Shown piece by piece: positions 43,462 through 52,208 of a stretch of 64,000 nucleotides of DNA. Under the pieces are notes generated by a model. It was not told the DNA's origin and ran no database searches. It worked only from the letters and a program-made list of their open reading frames with translations. Each line of letters begins with the position of its first letter. Position 1 is the first letter of the stretch. The position numbers were made by a program, and so were the translations under genes. The DNA comes from Candidatus Poribacteria bacterium (GTDB lineage: Bacteria; Poribacteria; WGA-4E; GCA-2687025): positions 128,632 through 192,631 of the forward strand of contig JAPPNK010000020.1 of NCBI GenBank assembly GCA_028818695.1, read 5' to 3'.

Positions 43462-44904
43462 ATGAGCGGCAAACGCCCGAACATCATCTTCATCATCACA
43501 GACCAGCAGCGTTACGACACGATCAACGCGCTCGGATATCCGTACATGGACACGCCGAATCTTGATAGGCTCGTCCGTGAGGGCGTTTCCTTCGCCGACT
43601 GTCATGTCGCCGCCCCGTCATGCGCCCCGTCGAGAGCGAGCCTGTTTACAGGGCTGTATCCGCACACGACCGGCATTCTTAAAAACGCGGACAGATGGCG
43701 TTCCTCGTGGATCGAATCGCTTGCCGACAGCGGCTACCGATGCGTCAACATTGGGAAGATGCACACTTACCCCTACGACGCGCCGCTGGGTTTCCATGAG
43801 CGGTATGTCGTTGAGAACAAAGACCGGTATCTTGAGGAGCGCTGGTATTTTGACGAATGGGACAAGGGGCTGCGGGCGCGCGGGCTTGTGAAGCAGCAGC
43901 GGGAGCAATACCGCAAACGAAGCGATTACAACGAGCGGCTTGGCGCGTTTGAGTGGGAGCTGCCCGAAGAGACGCATTCGGATATGTTTGTCGGAGACAT
44001 GGCGGAATGGTGGATACGGACGAAGCCGAAGCAGGAGCCGCTGTTTCTTCAGATCGGATTCCCAGGACCGCATCCGCCTTACGACCCGACGCCGAAATAC
44101 GCCGAGCCGTATATGTCCAAAGAGCTGCCGCTCATGGAGGTGACGCAGGAGGAGCTGGACAGCCAGCCGCCGCCGTTCAAAGCGATGCGCGTCCACAACT
44201 GCGAGATTGACCATGACTCGGTCGTTCACCAAATGAACCCGTCCGAAGAGGCGCGGCATATGCAGCGGGCGTACTATCTCGCCAACGTGACGATGATCGA
44301 CGAAAAGGTCGGGCTGATCATGGAAGCGCTTGAAGAGGGCGGTTATCTTGAGAACGCAGTCGTCGTCTTCACCTCCGATCACGGGGACTGCCTGACCGAT
44401 CATGGACATAGCCAGAAATGGACGATGTACGACCTCATCACGCGCGTTCCGCTGATCGTTTGGGCGAAGGGGCGGGAGGACATGATACCGCAGGGCGGCC
44501 TGCAGGTCGACGGCTTATGTCAACAGATGGACATCGGGCCGGCGCTTTTGGAGTTAGCCGATGTTGTACCGCCTGAGCATATGGAGGCGAAATCGCTGCT
44601 GCCCGCGCTGAAAGGAGAAGATTGGCGTCCGCGCGAGATCGTGTTTGCGGAGCATGGGCGGGACGGAATCCTCGAAGAGACCGAGTTCATGACGATGGCG
44701 CGGACAGACGAATGGAAGCTCGTACATTTTTTGGATGAGCCGTTTGGGCAGCTGTTCAACCTGAAACGCGACCCCGAGGAGACGCGCAACCTGTGGGACG
44801 ACCCGAACAGCCAAGAGGCGAAGCGGGAGCTGCTGGACGCGCTCTTGCATTGGCGCATGCGCAGCGGTTATCAGACGCGCCGGCTGTTTGAGGACGCGCG
44901 GTGA
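43462..44904 (+). CDS. Type I sulfatase (arylsulfatase family)
   Basis: A 480-residue formylglycine sulfatase. The N-terminal metal motif NIIFIITDQQRYDT (Asp14, Gln15) and the maturation motif CAPSRASLFTG (Cys54, oxidised to formylglycine; consensus C-x-P-S-R) are intact. Later metal and active-site motifs are VNIGKMH, FLQIGFPGPHPPYDP and VVVFTSDHGDCLTDHG. No signal peptide is visible, so it would act in the cytoplasm unless the start is upstream, which no frame supports. Substrate unknown; such enzymes desulfate glycans or small sulfate esters. No maturase gene is nearby. Confidence 0.93.
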   Translation: MSGKRPNIIFIITDQQRYDTINALGYPYMDTPNLDRLVREGVSFADCHVAAPSCAPSRASLFTGLYPHTTGILKNADRWRSSWIESLADSGYRCVNIGKMHTYPYDAPLGFHERYVVENKDRYLEERWYFDEWDKGLRARGLVKQQREQYRKRSDYNERLGAFEWELPEETHSDMFVGDMAEWWIRTKPKQEPLFLQIGFPGPHPPYDPTPKYAEPYMSKELPLMEVTQEELDSQPPPFKAMRVHNCEIDHDSVVHQMNPSEEARHMQRAYYLANVTMIDEKVGLIMEALEEGGYLENAVVVFTSDHGDCLTDHGHSQKWTMYDLITRVPLIVWAKGREDMIPQGGLQVDGLCQQMDIGPALLELADVVPPEHMEAKSLLPALKGEDWRPREIVFAEHGRDGILEETEFMTMARTDEWKLVHFLDEPFGQLFNLKRDPEETRNLWDDPNSQEAKRELLDALLHWRMRSGYQTRRLFEDAR

Positions 44905-44938
44905 CGCCCCGCGAACAGCCAAGAAAGTCTAAGCGCAA

Positions 44939-44968
44939 TGGACGTTTCAAGCGGCGACGCTGTATGAT
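44939..44968 (+). promoter_or_regulatory. Possible promoter of the WD40 gene
   Basis: TGGACG (44939-44944) and TATGAT (44963-44968) with 18-base spacing precede AAGGAG and the ATG at 44998. Confidence 0.45.
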
Positions 44969-44997
44969 GCTGTTAAACAGGCTAAGGAGACGGCAAC

Positions 44998-46890
44998 ATG
45001 GAAGCTCCGCATCAATGGGCTTTGCCAGAATCGGAAGGCGTCATGGCGCGCTTAGGGAAAGGGCGCGTCGAAGGGCTGAATTTTTCACCTGACCGAAAAC
45101 GGCTCGCGGTCTCAAGCGCAGTCGGCTTATGGCTCATCAACATGGACGAGCTGACGCCTGCCGCGCTATGGACAGGCAAAGCCGCCGACGCGAAAGCGGT
45201 CGCGTTTTCGCCGTCTGGGGAACGCATTGCGACAGGCGGCGTCGGCGCCGTTCACATCTGGGAGGCGGAAACCGGCGTCTTATCGGAATCCCTAGAGACA
45301 AAGCCCCAACATTGGGTTGATCATCTCGACTATTCGCCGGACGGCAGATGGATCGCGGCGGACGGTCTCCATCTATGGAGCGTCGACAAAGAAATAAACG
45401 CCCCAACGCTGCAGGCTGAAGAGAACAAATGGAGCGGACCGCTCGCATTTTCTCCCGACAGCCGACGGCTCGCATGTTGCGGCTCCGAATCGATCGCGGT
45501 GTGGGATTTAGAGACGGGAGAAGAGACCGCCCGTTTGACGAATTTCTACGGCGATCCGTACCGCATCGCTTTTTCGCCTTGCGGAGGCTTCCTTGCCGCC
45601 GGCGGATGGGACGGATGGGTCCGAATCTGGAGCGCAGACGATTGGCGAACGGTTCATCGCTCCTCTTACGCGGATCATTATGTGAATATCTCGTATTCGC
45701 CGACGGGCGTCCTGCGCGCTGCTTGCGTTTCCCGCGATGGCGGATCGTCGGTTGCGGTCCGCAGCCCCGTTCAAGAAGAAACGCTTTACCAGGACCGCGA
45801 AACGCGCGCGGGCGTGTTTCCTGGCGCGTTTGTCGATGGAGGTCTGCTGGCGTATTTCAGCGGTTTTCAACTCAAGGTGTGGGAACTCGGAAACGCAAAG
45901 CCGCGCGTAAGCAATCAAGCGTTCTCAAACCCTGTGACGCAATTGCTGTTTTCAGCGGATTCAGCCGCCCTAGCGGCTCAAATAATTGGTATGGGCGCCG
46001 CATTGTGGGAGACTGGGTCTCTTGAACGCCCTCCGACGCTGTTCAGCCTCCCGGTTGAAAACGACTCGCGCCAATTCTCCATTGAACAATCGCCCGACAG
46101 CAGATTCTTTGTCTCAAGCGCCTGCGGAAATGCTGTCAAACTATATGAGGTTGGGCAAGAAACGCCGATAGCAGAATTCGCAGCCCCGATTCTTTTTGAA
46201 GACATCCAAGCGGCGGCGTTCTCATGCGCCGCGGGTCTCGCCGCATGCGCCGACGACGCTCAAAATCTGTATCTGTGGCGCCCAGAAGACAGGCAGCTTC
46301 TCTACATGATCCATAAGCGCAAGGGAACCGTCGATTCTTTGTCGTTCAGCCCAAACGGAAAATACTTGCTGGTTGGAGACATAAAGCCGCTCTTATGGGA
46401 TATTGAGGAGCGCAAGCGAATCAACAAACACAAACGGGAGACGCTTGAAAACGCTGTCTTTTCGCCTTGCAGTCGATTCATCGCCGGCGTCGGACTTCGA
46501 ATCAACAAAATAGCGGTTTGGGACATCCGCCGAAGAGAAATCCGCCTCTCAATGCCGATACCGAAAGCGTGGGACCTGAACACGGGCTGCAGCGGCGTTT
46601 TTGCCTTTTCGCCTTGCGGGCGGCATCTCGCCGGCGGCGCTGACTGCAAGAACGGCATGGAGAACGAATCGGTCTATATCTGGTCGCTGGAGGATGGATC
46701 GGAAGCGGCTGTGTTGCCGGCGCCGAGAGTCATGTACAGCGTCGCCTTTTCGCCGGACGGGTCGCTTCTGGCGGCGGGGTCTAAAAGCGGATCCATTCTG
46801 CTCTGGGACGCTGCGAGGATTATCCCTAACGGCGGCGGCGCGACAGATACGCCGACAGCGCGACATCAAACGGCGTCTGCGTGTTCATGA
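44998..46890 (+). CDS. WD40 repeat protein
   Basis: A 630-residue protein made almost wholly of beta-propeller blades. The recurring phrase is 'F-S-P-x-G/D/C-x-x-[LI]-A-x-G' followed by a blade-ending [VI]-x-[IVL]-W (VAFSPSGERIATGGVGAVHIW, LAFSPDSRRLACCGSESIAVW, IAFSPCGGFLAAGGWDGWVRIW, VAFSPDGSLLAAGSKSGSILLW). Roughly 13-14 blades suggest two propellers. No signal peptide, kinase or caspase domain is present, so it is probably an intracellular scaffold. AAGGAG supports the ATG. Its last 65 bases overlap the 3' end of the convergent DUF58 gene. Confidence 0.88.
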   Translation: MEAPHQWALPESEGVMARLGKGRVEGLNFSPDRKRLAVSSAVGLWLINMDELTPAALWTGKAADAKAVAFSPSGERIATGGVGAVHIWEAETGVLSESLETKPQHWVDHLDYSPDGRWIAADGLHLWSVDKEINAPTLQAEENKWSGPLAFSPDSRRLACCGSESIAVWDLETGEETARLTNFYGDPYRIAFSPCGGFLAAGGWDGWVRIWSADDWRTVHRSSYADHYVNISYSPTGVLRAACVSRDGGSSVAVRSPVQEETLYQDRETRAGVFPGAFVDGGLLAYFSGFQLKVWELGNAKPRVSNQAFSNPVTQLLFSADSAALAAQIIGMGAALWETGSLERPPTLFSLPVENDSRQFSIEQSPDSRFFVSSACGNAVKLYEVGQETPIAEFAAPILFEDIQAAAFSCAAGLAACADDAQNLYLWRPEDRQLLYMIHKRKGTVDSLSFSPNGKYLLVGDIKPLLWDIEERKRINKHKRETLENAVFSPCSRFIAGVGLRINKIAVWDIRRREIRLSMPIPKAWDLNTGCSGVFAFSPCGRHLAGGADCKNGMENESVYIWSLEDGSEAAVLPAPRVMYSVAFSPDGSLLAAGSKSGSILLWDAARIIPNGGGATDTPTARHQTASACS

Positions 46891-47713
46891 GAACATAGTC
46901 GATGGCGTGCGCGCCGCATCCTGATCGGTATGCGCCGATAAATCTCTCCGCCGCCTCCTGATACGCCGCGCGCAGGCGCGTTCCGTGCGCGGGCAGCTCG
47001 TCGCCCGTCTCCAGGTCTTTGAAGACAAGCGGCTCGTTGTATGGAAGCGTCATTTCGTCGCTGTCTAGGATATGAAAGACGATCACCTCATGCTTTTGAC
47101 GGCGAAGGAGACGAAGCGCTTTCAGCGCGGTTTCCTGCTCCTCCAGCAGGTCCGACAGGAGAATAATGAGTCCACGGCGGACAAGTCGGCGCGACAGCTC
47201 GCTCAACGAACGGCCGACGCCGGTGTCCGCCCCAGGCTCAATCGATTCTAGAGCGGAGACAATCGCCTTGAGATGCAACGCGTCGCCTCGCGGAGGGATG
47301 TAGGTCTGGAGCCGGCCGTCAAAAACGGCAAGCCCCGCCGAATCGCGCTGGCGCAGCATCATGTGCGTCAATGAAGCGGCCAAGCAGCAGGCGTAATCGA
47401 GCTTGCTCATCGGAGAGGAACCGCCCTGAAAGGTCATGGAGCGGCTTGCGTCCACGGCAAGGTAACCTTTCAGGTTCGTGTCCTCTTCAAATTTCTTCAC
47501 ATAGTATCGATCCGACTTCGCATAGACGCGCCAGTCGATGTTGCGGATGTCGTCGCCAGGCATATACTGCCGGTGTTCGGAAAACTCCACATTGAAGCCT
47601 TGATAGGGGCTTCGATGCATGCCTGCCATATGCCCTTCGACAACAAGGCGCGCCGCGAGCTCTAAGTTGCCGAGACGCGCCAGCGCCTCCGGCTGAAGGT
47701 ACTCATGCTTCAT
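46826..47713 (-). CDS. DUF58 domain protein (MoxR-associated, vWA-like)
   Basis: A 295-residue protein with the DUF58 core GMHRSPYQGFNVEFSEHRQYMPGDDIRNIDWRVYAKSDRYYVKKFEEDTN, of which the SEHRQYMPGDD-x-R-x-IDW part is diagnostic. A vWA-like stretch LAVDASRSMTF (MIDAS-type D-x-S-x-S) follows. Such proteins usually work with MoxR AAA ATPases and vWA proteins in metal insertion or complex assembly, but no moxR is adjacent. It lies 4 bases after ftsZ and is probably transcribed with the dcw cluster. Confidence 0.9.
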   Translation of the reverse strand: MKHEYLQPEALARLGNLELAARLVVEGHMAGMHRSPYQGFNVEFSEHRQYMPGDDIRNIDWRVYAKSDRYYVKKFEEDTNLKGYLAVDASRSMTFQGGSSPMSKLDYACCLAASLTHMMLRQRDSAGLAVFDGRLQTYIPPRGDALHLKAIVSALESIEPGADTGVGRSLSELSRRLVRRGLIILLSDLLEEQETALKALRLLRRQKHEVIVFHILDSDEMTLPYNEPLVFKDLETGDELPAHGTRLRAAYQEAAERFIGAYRSGCGAHAIDYVLMNTQTPFDVALSAYLSRRRR

Positions 47714-47717
47714 TCAG

Positions 47718-48926
47718 TTACGAATCGTCCCCCTCTGAAACGCGGCGAAGCGGCTGAATGTCGAACGCCTCGTCCAGCGCCTGCGTGTTGGCGGAGCGGG
47801 CGTCTGCCGGCTGATGCGTCTTCGGCTGCGCTTTTGTCGTAGAGCTGTTAAAGTTGCTCCGAAGCTGCTGGTTCATCTCGGCGACAGTCGTTCGACCCAG
47901 AGCCCCCATTCCCCCAATCGTTTGCGGGATGCGCGGCGTGTGCTGGAACCCCGCGGCGATGACCGTCACGCGAACGCGCCCTTCCATCGCTTCCTCCGTT
48001 GTGTAACCGAGGAGGATATGCTCCGAGTTGGAAGCTTGCTCAATGACTCCAACCGACAGGTCCAGCTCGGCGATCTCAAAGTCGGGGCCGGCGGTCACAT
48101 TCACGAGAACATGCGCGGCTCCAGAGATGCTTTGCTGTTCTATGAGCGGGCTGGTGATGGCGTTGCGCGCCGCTTTTTCCGCCCTGTCGTCTCCATGCCC
48201 TTCGCCGATGCCCATCAGCGCCGTGCCGGAGTCTTTCATGGCGGTCTGTACGTCGGCAAAGTCTAGGTTCAGGTCGCCGGTCTCCATGACCAGTTCCGAG
48301 ATGCTTTTAACGCCTGCCGCCAAGACGCCGTCCGCGGCTCGTTTCGCTTCTGGAACGGTCGGTTTGCCTTCGATCTCCAACAGCTTTTGATTGGGGACGA
48401 CGATCACCGCGTCGGCCGATTCTTCGAGCATTCGGATTCCGCTGTCGGCGATGCGGGCGCGCATGGGTCCTTCCACTTTGAACGGGCGCGTCACGACGCC
48501 GATGGTGAGAGCCTCCATTTCGCGCGCCAGCTGAGCGATGAGCGGAGCGGCGCCGGTGCCTGTTCCGCCTCCCATGCCGGCCGCGACGAACACCATATCG
48601 GCGTTGGAGACCACCTCTTCTAAGGCTTCTCGGCTTTCTTCAGCCGCCTTCGCTCCGATGTCTGGATTTGCTCCTGCGCCCAGTCCGCTTGTGAGCTCCG
48701 GACCGATCGCAAGCCGGCGGGCGCGCTTGTCAACCTTCCGTTTCAAATGGTCTATGTCTGTGTTGACCGCATAAAACGCCACCCCAGGGGAAAGGTCTTC
48801 CATCATTCGGTTGACGGCGTTGCTTCCTCCTCCGCCGACTCCGATCACCTTTATTTTGGCTCGGTACCCTTCCGAGGTTTCAAATTCCTGATCGTCGTCG
48901 TCAAATGTCAATCCTGATTCTAACAT
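47718..48926 (-). CDS. ftsZ: Cell division protein FtsZ
   Basis: Tubulin-like GTPase that forms the division ring, 402 residues. IKVIGVGGGGSNAVNRM (Gly-rich loop 31-36), the tubulin signature GGGTGTGAAPLIAQ (near 118-131) and the T7 loop NLDFADVQTAMKDSG with its catalytic Asp are intact. A disordered linker leads to a C-terminal peptide (EAFDIQPLRRV) like the tail that binds FtsA/ZipA. It follows ftsA after about 100 bases; the gap contains TTGACA (minus strand) but no well-spaced -10 box. Confidence 0.98.
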   Translation of the reverse strand: MLESGLTFDDDDQEFETSEGYRAKIKVIGVGGGGSNAVNRMMEDLSPGVAFYAVNTDIDHLKRKVDKRARRLAIGPELTSGLGAGANPDIGAKAAEESREALEEVVSNADMVFVAAGMGGGTGTGAAPLIAQLAREMEALTIGVVTRPFKVEGPMRARIADSGIRMLEESADAVIVVPNQKLLEIEGKPTVPEAKRAADGVLAAGVKSISELVMETGDLNLDFADVQTAMKDSGTALMGIGEGHGDDRAEKAARNAITSPLIEQQSISGAAHVLVNVTAGPDFEIAELDLSVGVIEQASNSEHILLGYTTEEAMEGRVRVTVIAAGFQHTPRIPQTIGGMGALGRTTVAEMNQQLRSNFNSSTTKAQPKTHQPADARSANTQALDEAFDIQPLRRVSEGDDS

Positions 48927-49028
48927 CGCACATTTCCAATCCTGTTGTGCATACTATGCTCCACACGCGAACGACCGACACTTAACTATACCGCAACTGT
49001 CAAAGGATGCAACCCTCCATACAGCGAT

Positions 49029-50291
49029 TTAATAGTCGTCTTCCGGGTACGGGTCTTGGCGGACGCGGTTGCGCACCCAGTCGAACACGCCTCCGAACCA
49101 GTTTCTCGCGCGGTATCCCCGCGAGCTGCGCCGCTCATCCGCCCCATGCAGCGACAGACCGATGGCGGCGGAATAGGCAGGGCTGACAGCGTTGTACGCC
49201 ATCTGCCCGCGCTGAATCGGACTCCGCGCCTGAACCGGCACATTCATTACTTCGCTAAACAGGGCGGCGATGCCTTCAATCTGCGCGACGCCGCCTGTCA
49301 AGAAAACCCCCCTGTCAAGCGGACACTGGCACATCGCTAGTTTCGAATTCACATGGTAGATAATCTGCTGCAAGACTGCGCGGACGACGCCGCTCGCCTT
49401 CCGGCGCGGTATCTGAATTGGCCTGCCTGAATCGTCCTTAACAAGCGCCGTCTCATGCGGGTCAGTCACAAGGCTCTCCATCGCGCAGACCTGGCCGCTC
49501 TGCAGACGCTTTGCGCCGGTTGTGGAGATGCCGAACTGCCGCGCCAGCTCCTGCGCAATGTCTAAGCCGCCCGCGTTCACGATAGCCGTATAACTCAAAC
49601 AGCCTTCATGAAACACCGCAATGTCGGCGGAACTTTCCCCGATATCAACGAGCGCGCAGCCATGCGACATCTCATCCTTTGTCAATACGGCAAGACCGGA
49701 CGCGTACGATTCAAGAGCCATCCCTTCGACCGAATATCCAGCTCCCTCGACGCACTCCTCCCATGTTTGCGCATGCTGGGTCGACATCGTTACGACATGG
49801 GCGCGCACGCCTAGATTGCTACCGTTCATTCCGACAGGGTCCTCAACCCGATCCATGTCGTCGACTCGAAACGACTGCGGGCGGAGAAGCAGCAATTCGC
49901 GCGGCGGCGTCACCTGAACGCGCGACTGCGCCAGAGCCTGGTTCAATACGCGCTCATGGTCGGCTTGAGTCACAACTCCCCCGCCGGCTTTAAGCGAGAT
50001 GACGCCTGTTACGTTCTGGCTCTGTATATGGTCGCCTGTGATGCCGACGACCGCCGAATCGACATGGACGCCGGCAATGGAGCTGGCGTTTTCGACCGCT
50101 TCCCTGATCGATTCGGAGGCGGATTGGGCGTTGAACGATCCGATGCCGGCTTTGCGAATGCCTTTCGATTCGCTCGCCCCGACGCCTAGAACCTCAATGC
50201 CGTCCATATCGTCGTTTCCGATTCCGCCGATGACACACGTTATCTGACTCGCGCCGATGTCAAGCCCCACAACTGTTTCATACTTGGTCAT
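49029..50291 (-). CDS. ftsA: Cell division protein FtsA
   Basis: Actin-like membrane tether of FtsZ, 420 residues. The N-terminal ATPase motif is VVGLDIGASQITCVIGG. The SHS2 (1C) domain follows, with phosphate 2 at ALVDIGESSADIAVF and the adenosine motif VFLTGGVAQIEG. The C-terminus is basic and amphipathic (WFGGVFDWVRNRVRQ), suiting the membrane-targeting helix. AGGGA precedes the ATG. It is 12 bases after ftsQ. Confidence 0.97.
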   Translation of the reverse strand: MTKYETVVGLDIGASQITCVIGGIGNDDMDGIEVLGVGASESKGIRKAGIGSFNAQSASESIREAVENASSIAGVHVDSAVVGITGDHIQSQNVTGVISLKAGGGVVTQADHERVLNQALAQSRVQVTPPRELLLLRPQSFRVDDMDRVEDPVGMNGSNLGVRAHVVTMSTQHAQTWEECVEGAGYSVEGMALESYASGLAVLTKDEMSHGCALVDIGESSADIAVFHEGCLSYTAIVNAGGLDIAQELARQFGISTTGAKRLQSGQVCAMESLVTDPHETALVKDDSGRPIQIPRRKASGVVRAVLQQIIYHVNSKLAMCQCPLDRGVFLTGGVAQIEGIAALFSEVMNVPVQARSPIQRGQMAYNAVSPAYSAAIGLSLHGADERRSSRGYRARNWFGGVFDWVRNRVRQDPYPEDDY

Positions 50292-50303
50292 CTCATTTCC
50301 CTG

Positions 50304-51284
50304 TCATGGTAGTGCATAAATTGGAATGTCTTCAGAAAAACGCGCGTCAATCTCTTCAACAACCGCCGCTCCGTCCAAGATGTTTCCCGACGAACTCAAC
50401 GAATTTTGATGTTTAGCCGCTCGATGGCTCTCTACAACCCGTATGCTCCTCAAGCTTGTCGAGTAGTCCGATTCGACAAGCAGAGCGCGCAGCATTCGCG
50501 ACCCGTTTGGCGCGTACGAAATCGCGATGCGCCTCGGATCGCGCGCGTCCACGCTCCGCGCCCTGAAACTGGAATCGTCGTAACCCTCCTCCTGCCTCTT
50601 TTCATGAATCACCTGGTCCATAATGGCGACCTGAAGCCCCATCCGAAGCGCGTCGTCCAGAATCGGCCGCCCGTCCGCGCCCAGCTCAACCGAGTCGACC
50701 GCCAGCTCCACAAGCCCTTCTTTAGCGAGACGCTTGAGCGGGACGTCGCGCAGCAGCTCCAAACGGAACGGGCGGTCTAACACCACCTGATCGTCGTCAA
50801 TGCAGTACACCTTCCCGCGCGTCTGGAACCATGCGGTCGGCTTCCGTTCATCAAGCGAAATGGAAACGAGGCCGGTTGGCACATCAACGCGGATAGAGGC
50901 TGGTTCGATATCGGAGAAGGAATTCGTTAAGGCGGCGGTTAAAGCGTTTCGATCAACATCGTCCATGGTCGTTTTGCCGATTTCAAGCCCCGCGATTTCA
51001 ACAATCTCGTCTTTGGAGAAACGCTCTACGCCGTTCACTTCAACTTCTTTCAAAAGGTACAGCTCCGTTCCCCAGACGGCTTTGTTTTGACGTTGATTCC
51101 ACTCCACATAAAACGCTCCCGCAAGCACAAGCGTCAACGCCGCTATAAAGTAAAAACGAGAAACTTTGCGTTTACGTTCCACCCATCCGCGCACCGAGCT
51201 CGGAGAGCGCGCCGTTTGATGAGCAGTCGGCCGCGCGGAGGGCTCTCTTCTGCCCCTCCTTGATCGGCTAGATCGGCTATTCAT
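50304..51284 (-). CDS. ftsQ: Cell division protein FtsQ
   Basis: A 326-residue bitopic protein of the FtsQLB subcomplex. A basic cytoplasmic tail (about 40 residues) is followed by one membrane helix (FYFIAALTLVLAGAFYVEW). Then come a POTRA domain (LYLLKEVEVNGVERFSKDEIVEIAGLEIGKT) and the FtsQ beta domain (VPTGLVSISLDERKPTAWFQTRGKVYCIDDDQVVL). The start overlaps the murB stop by 8 bases, and ftsA follows. Confidence 0.92.
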   Translation of the reverse strand: MNSRSSRSRRGRREPSARPTAHQTARSPSSVRGWVERKRKVSRFYFIAALTLVLAGAFYVEWNQRQNKAVWGTELYLLKEVEVNGVERFSKDEIVEIAGLEIGKTTMDDVDRNALTAALTNSFSDIEPASIRVDVPTGLVSISLDERKPTAWFQTRGKVYCIDDDQVVLDRPFRLELLRDVPLKRLAKEGLVELAVDSVELGADGRPILDDALRMGLQVAIMDQVIHEKRQEEGYDDSSFRARSVDARDPRRIAISYAPNGSRMLRALLVESDYSTSLRSIRVVESHRAAKHQNSLSSSGNILDGAAVVEEIDARFSEDIPIYALP

Positions 51285-52197
51285 CTGTCGCCTCCGCGTG
51301 TTCGTTCAGTATTTTCATTTCCAGTTGAAGCCATACGCCTGTTTCTGCGTGGACTCGCCGGCGCACCTCTTCCACAAGGCGGCGCACATCGGTGGAGGAT
51401 GCGTTGGCGGACGCCACCAAAAAATTCGCATGCCTCTCCGAGACCTGAACTCCGCCTATCGTCAAACCTTTTAAGCCGCATTCGTCAATCAAGCGGCCCG
51501 CAGAGGAGACGTCCGGATTGCGAAAGGCGCACCCTGCGCTCGGAAGCGACAGCGGCTGCGACGCGCGGCGCTCCGCATAGTACCGCTTTCTCAACGCTTC
51601 AATGGCTGTCGGATCGCCGCGTTCCATCTCAAATCGGCAAAACAGGGCGCACATATATTCGCCGATGCAGGAGCCGCGGTAACGGAAGCCCAACTCATCC
51701 CGCTCAACACGCTTAGTATGACCGCTCCATTCCAGTACGTCAACGCTTGCGACGATGTCGGACATCGATTGACCATGCGCGCCGGCGTTCATGCAGACGC
51801 CTCCCCCGACGCTGCCCGGTATGCCGAACATAAACTCGGCTCCGCTCAAACCTTCAACGGCGCAGCGTTTGCTGAAGGCGCTCATGAGCGCCGCGCAGCC
51901 GCTCAACGCCGTATCTCTCTCAAACGAGATTTCTTCAAATATTTTGCCAAGTTTCAGCACGATGCCTCGAATGCCTTTATCTGAAATGAGCAGGTTGGAG
52001 CCTCTGCCGATGATCATGATCGGCGTTTCATATTCGCGCGCGATCTGGGCGACGCGCTCCAGCTGTTTGACCGTGTCCGCCTGCGCAAAGGCGTCCGCAG
52101 GTCCCCCAATTTTATAGGAGGTGTAGCGCGCCAGCGGTTCGTCCCAACGCAGACGCAGCCCTTCAACTGCCGCAAGCGAATCGCGCCATGAACCCAT
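51277..52197 (-). CDS. murB: UDP-N-acetylmuramate dehydrogenase (MurB)
   Basis: FAD-dependent reduction of UDP-GlcNAc-enolpyruvate to UDP-MurNAc; 306 residues, the type II size. The FAD-domain motifs are YTSYKIGGPADAF, IIGRGSNLLISDKGIRGIVL and FGIPGSVGGGVCMNAGAHG; the substrate region is FRYRGS. The proton donor position reads SAGCAFRNP, with Cys where E. coli has Ser; Cys variants occur in this family. The C-terminal motif is GLTIGGVQVSERHANFLV. It lies 11 bases after murC, with AGGAG before the ATG. Confidence 0.96.
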   Translation of the reverse strand: MGSWRDSLAAVEGLRLRWDEPLARYTSYKIGGPADAFAQADTVKQLERVAQIAREYETPIMIIGRGSNLLISDKGIRGIVLKLGKIFEEISFERDTALSGCAALMSAFSKRCAVEGLSGAEFMFGIPGSVGGGVCMNAGAHGQSMSDIVASVDVLEWSGHTKRVERDELGFRYRGSCIGEYMCALFCRFEMERGDPTAIEALRKRYYAERRASQPLSLPSAGCAFRNPDVSSAGRLIDECGLKGLTIGGVQVSERHANFLVASANASSTDVRRLVEEVRRRVHAETGVWLQLEMKILNEHAEATDE

Positions 52198-52208
52198 CTA
52201 GACCGCTC

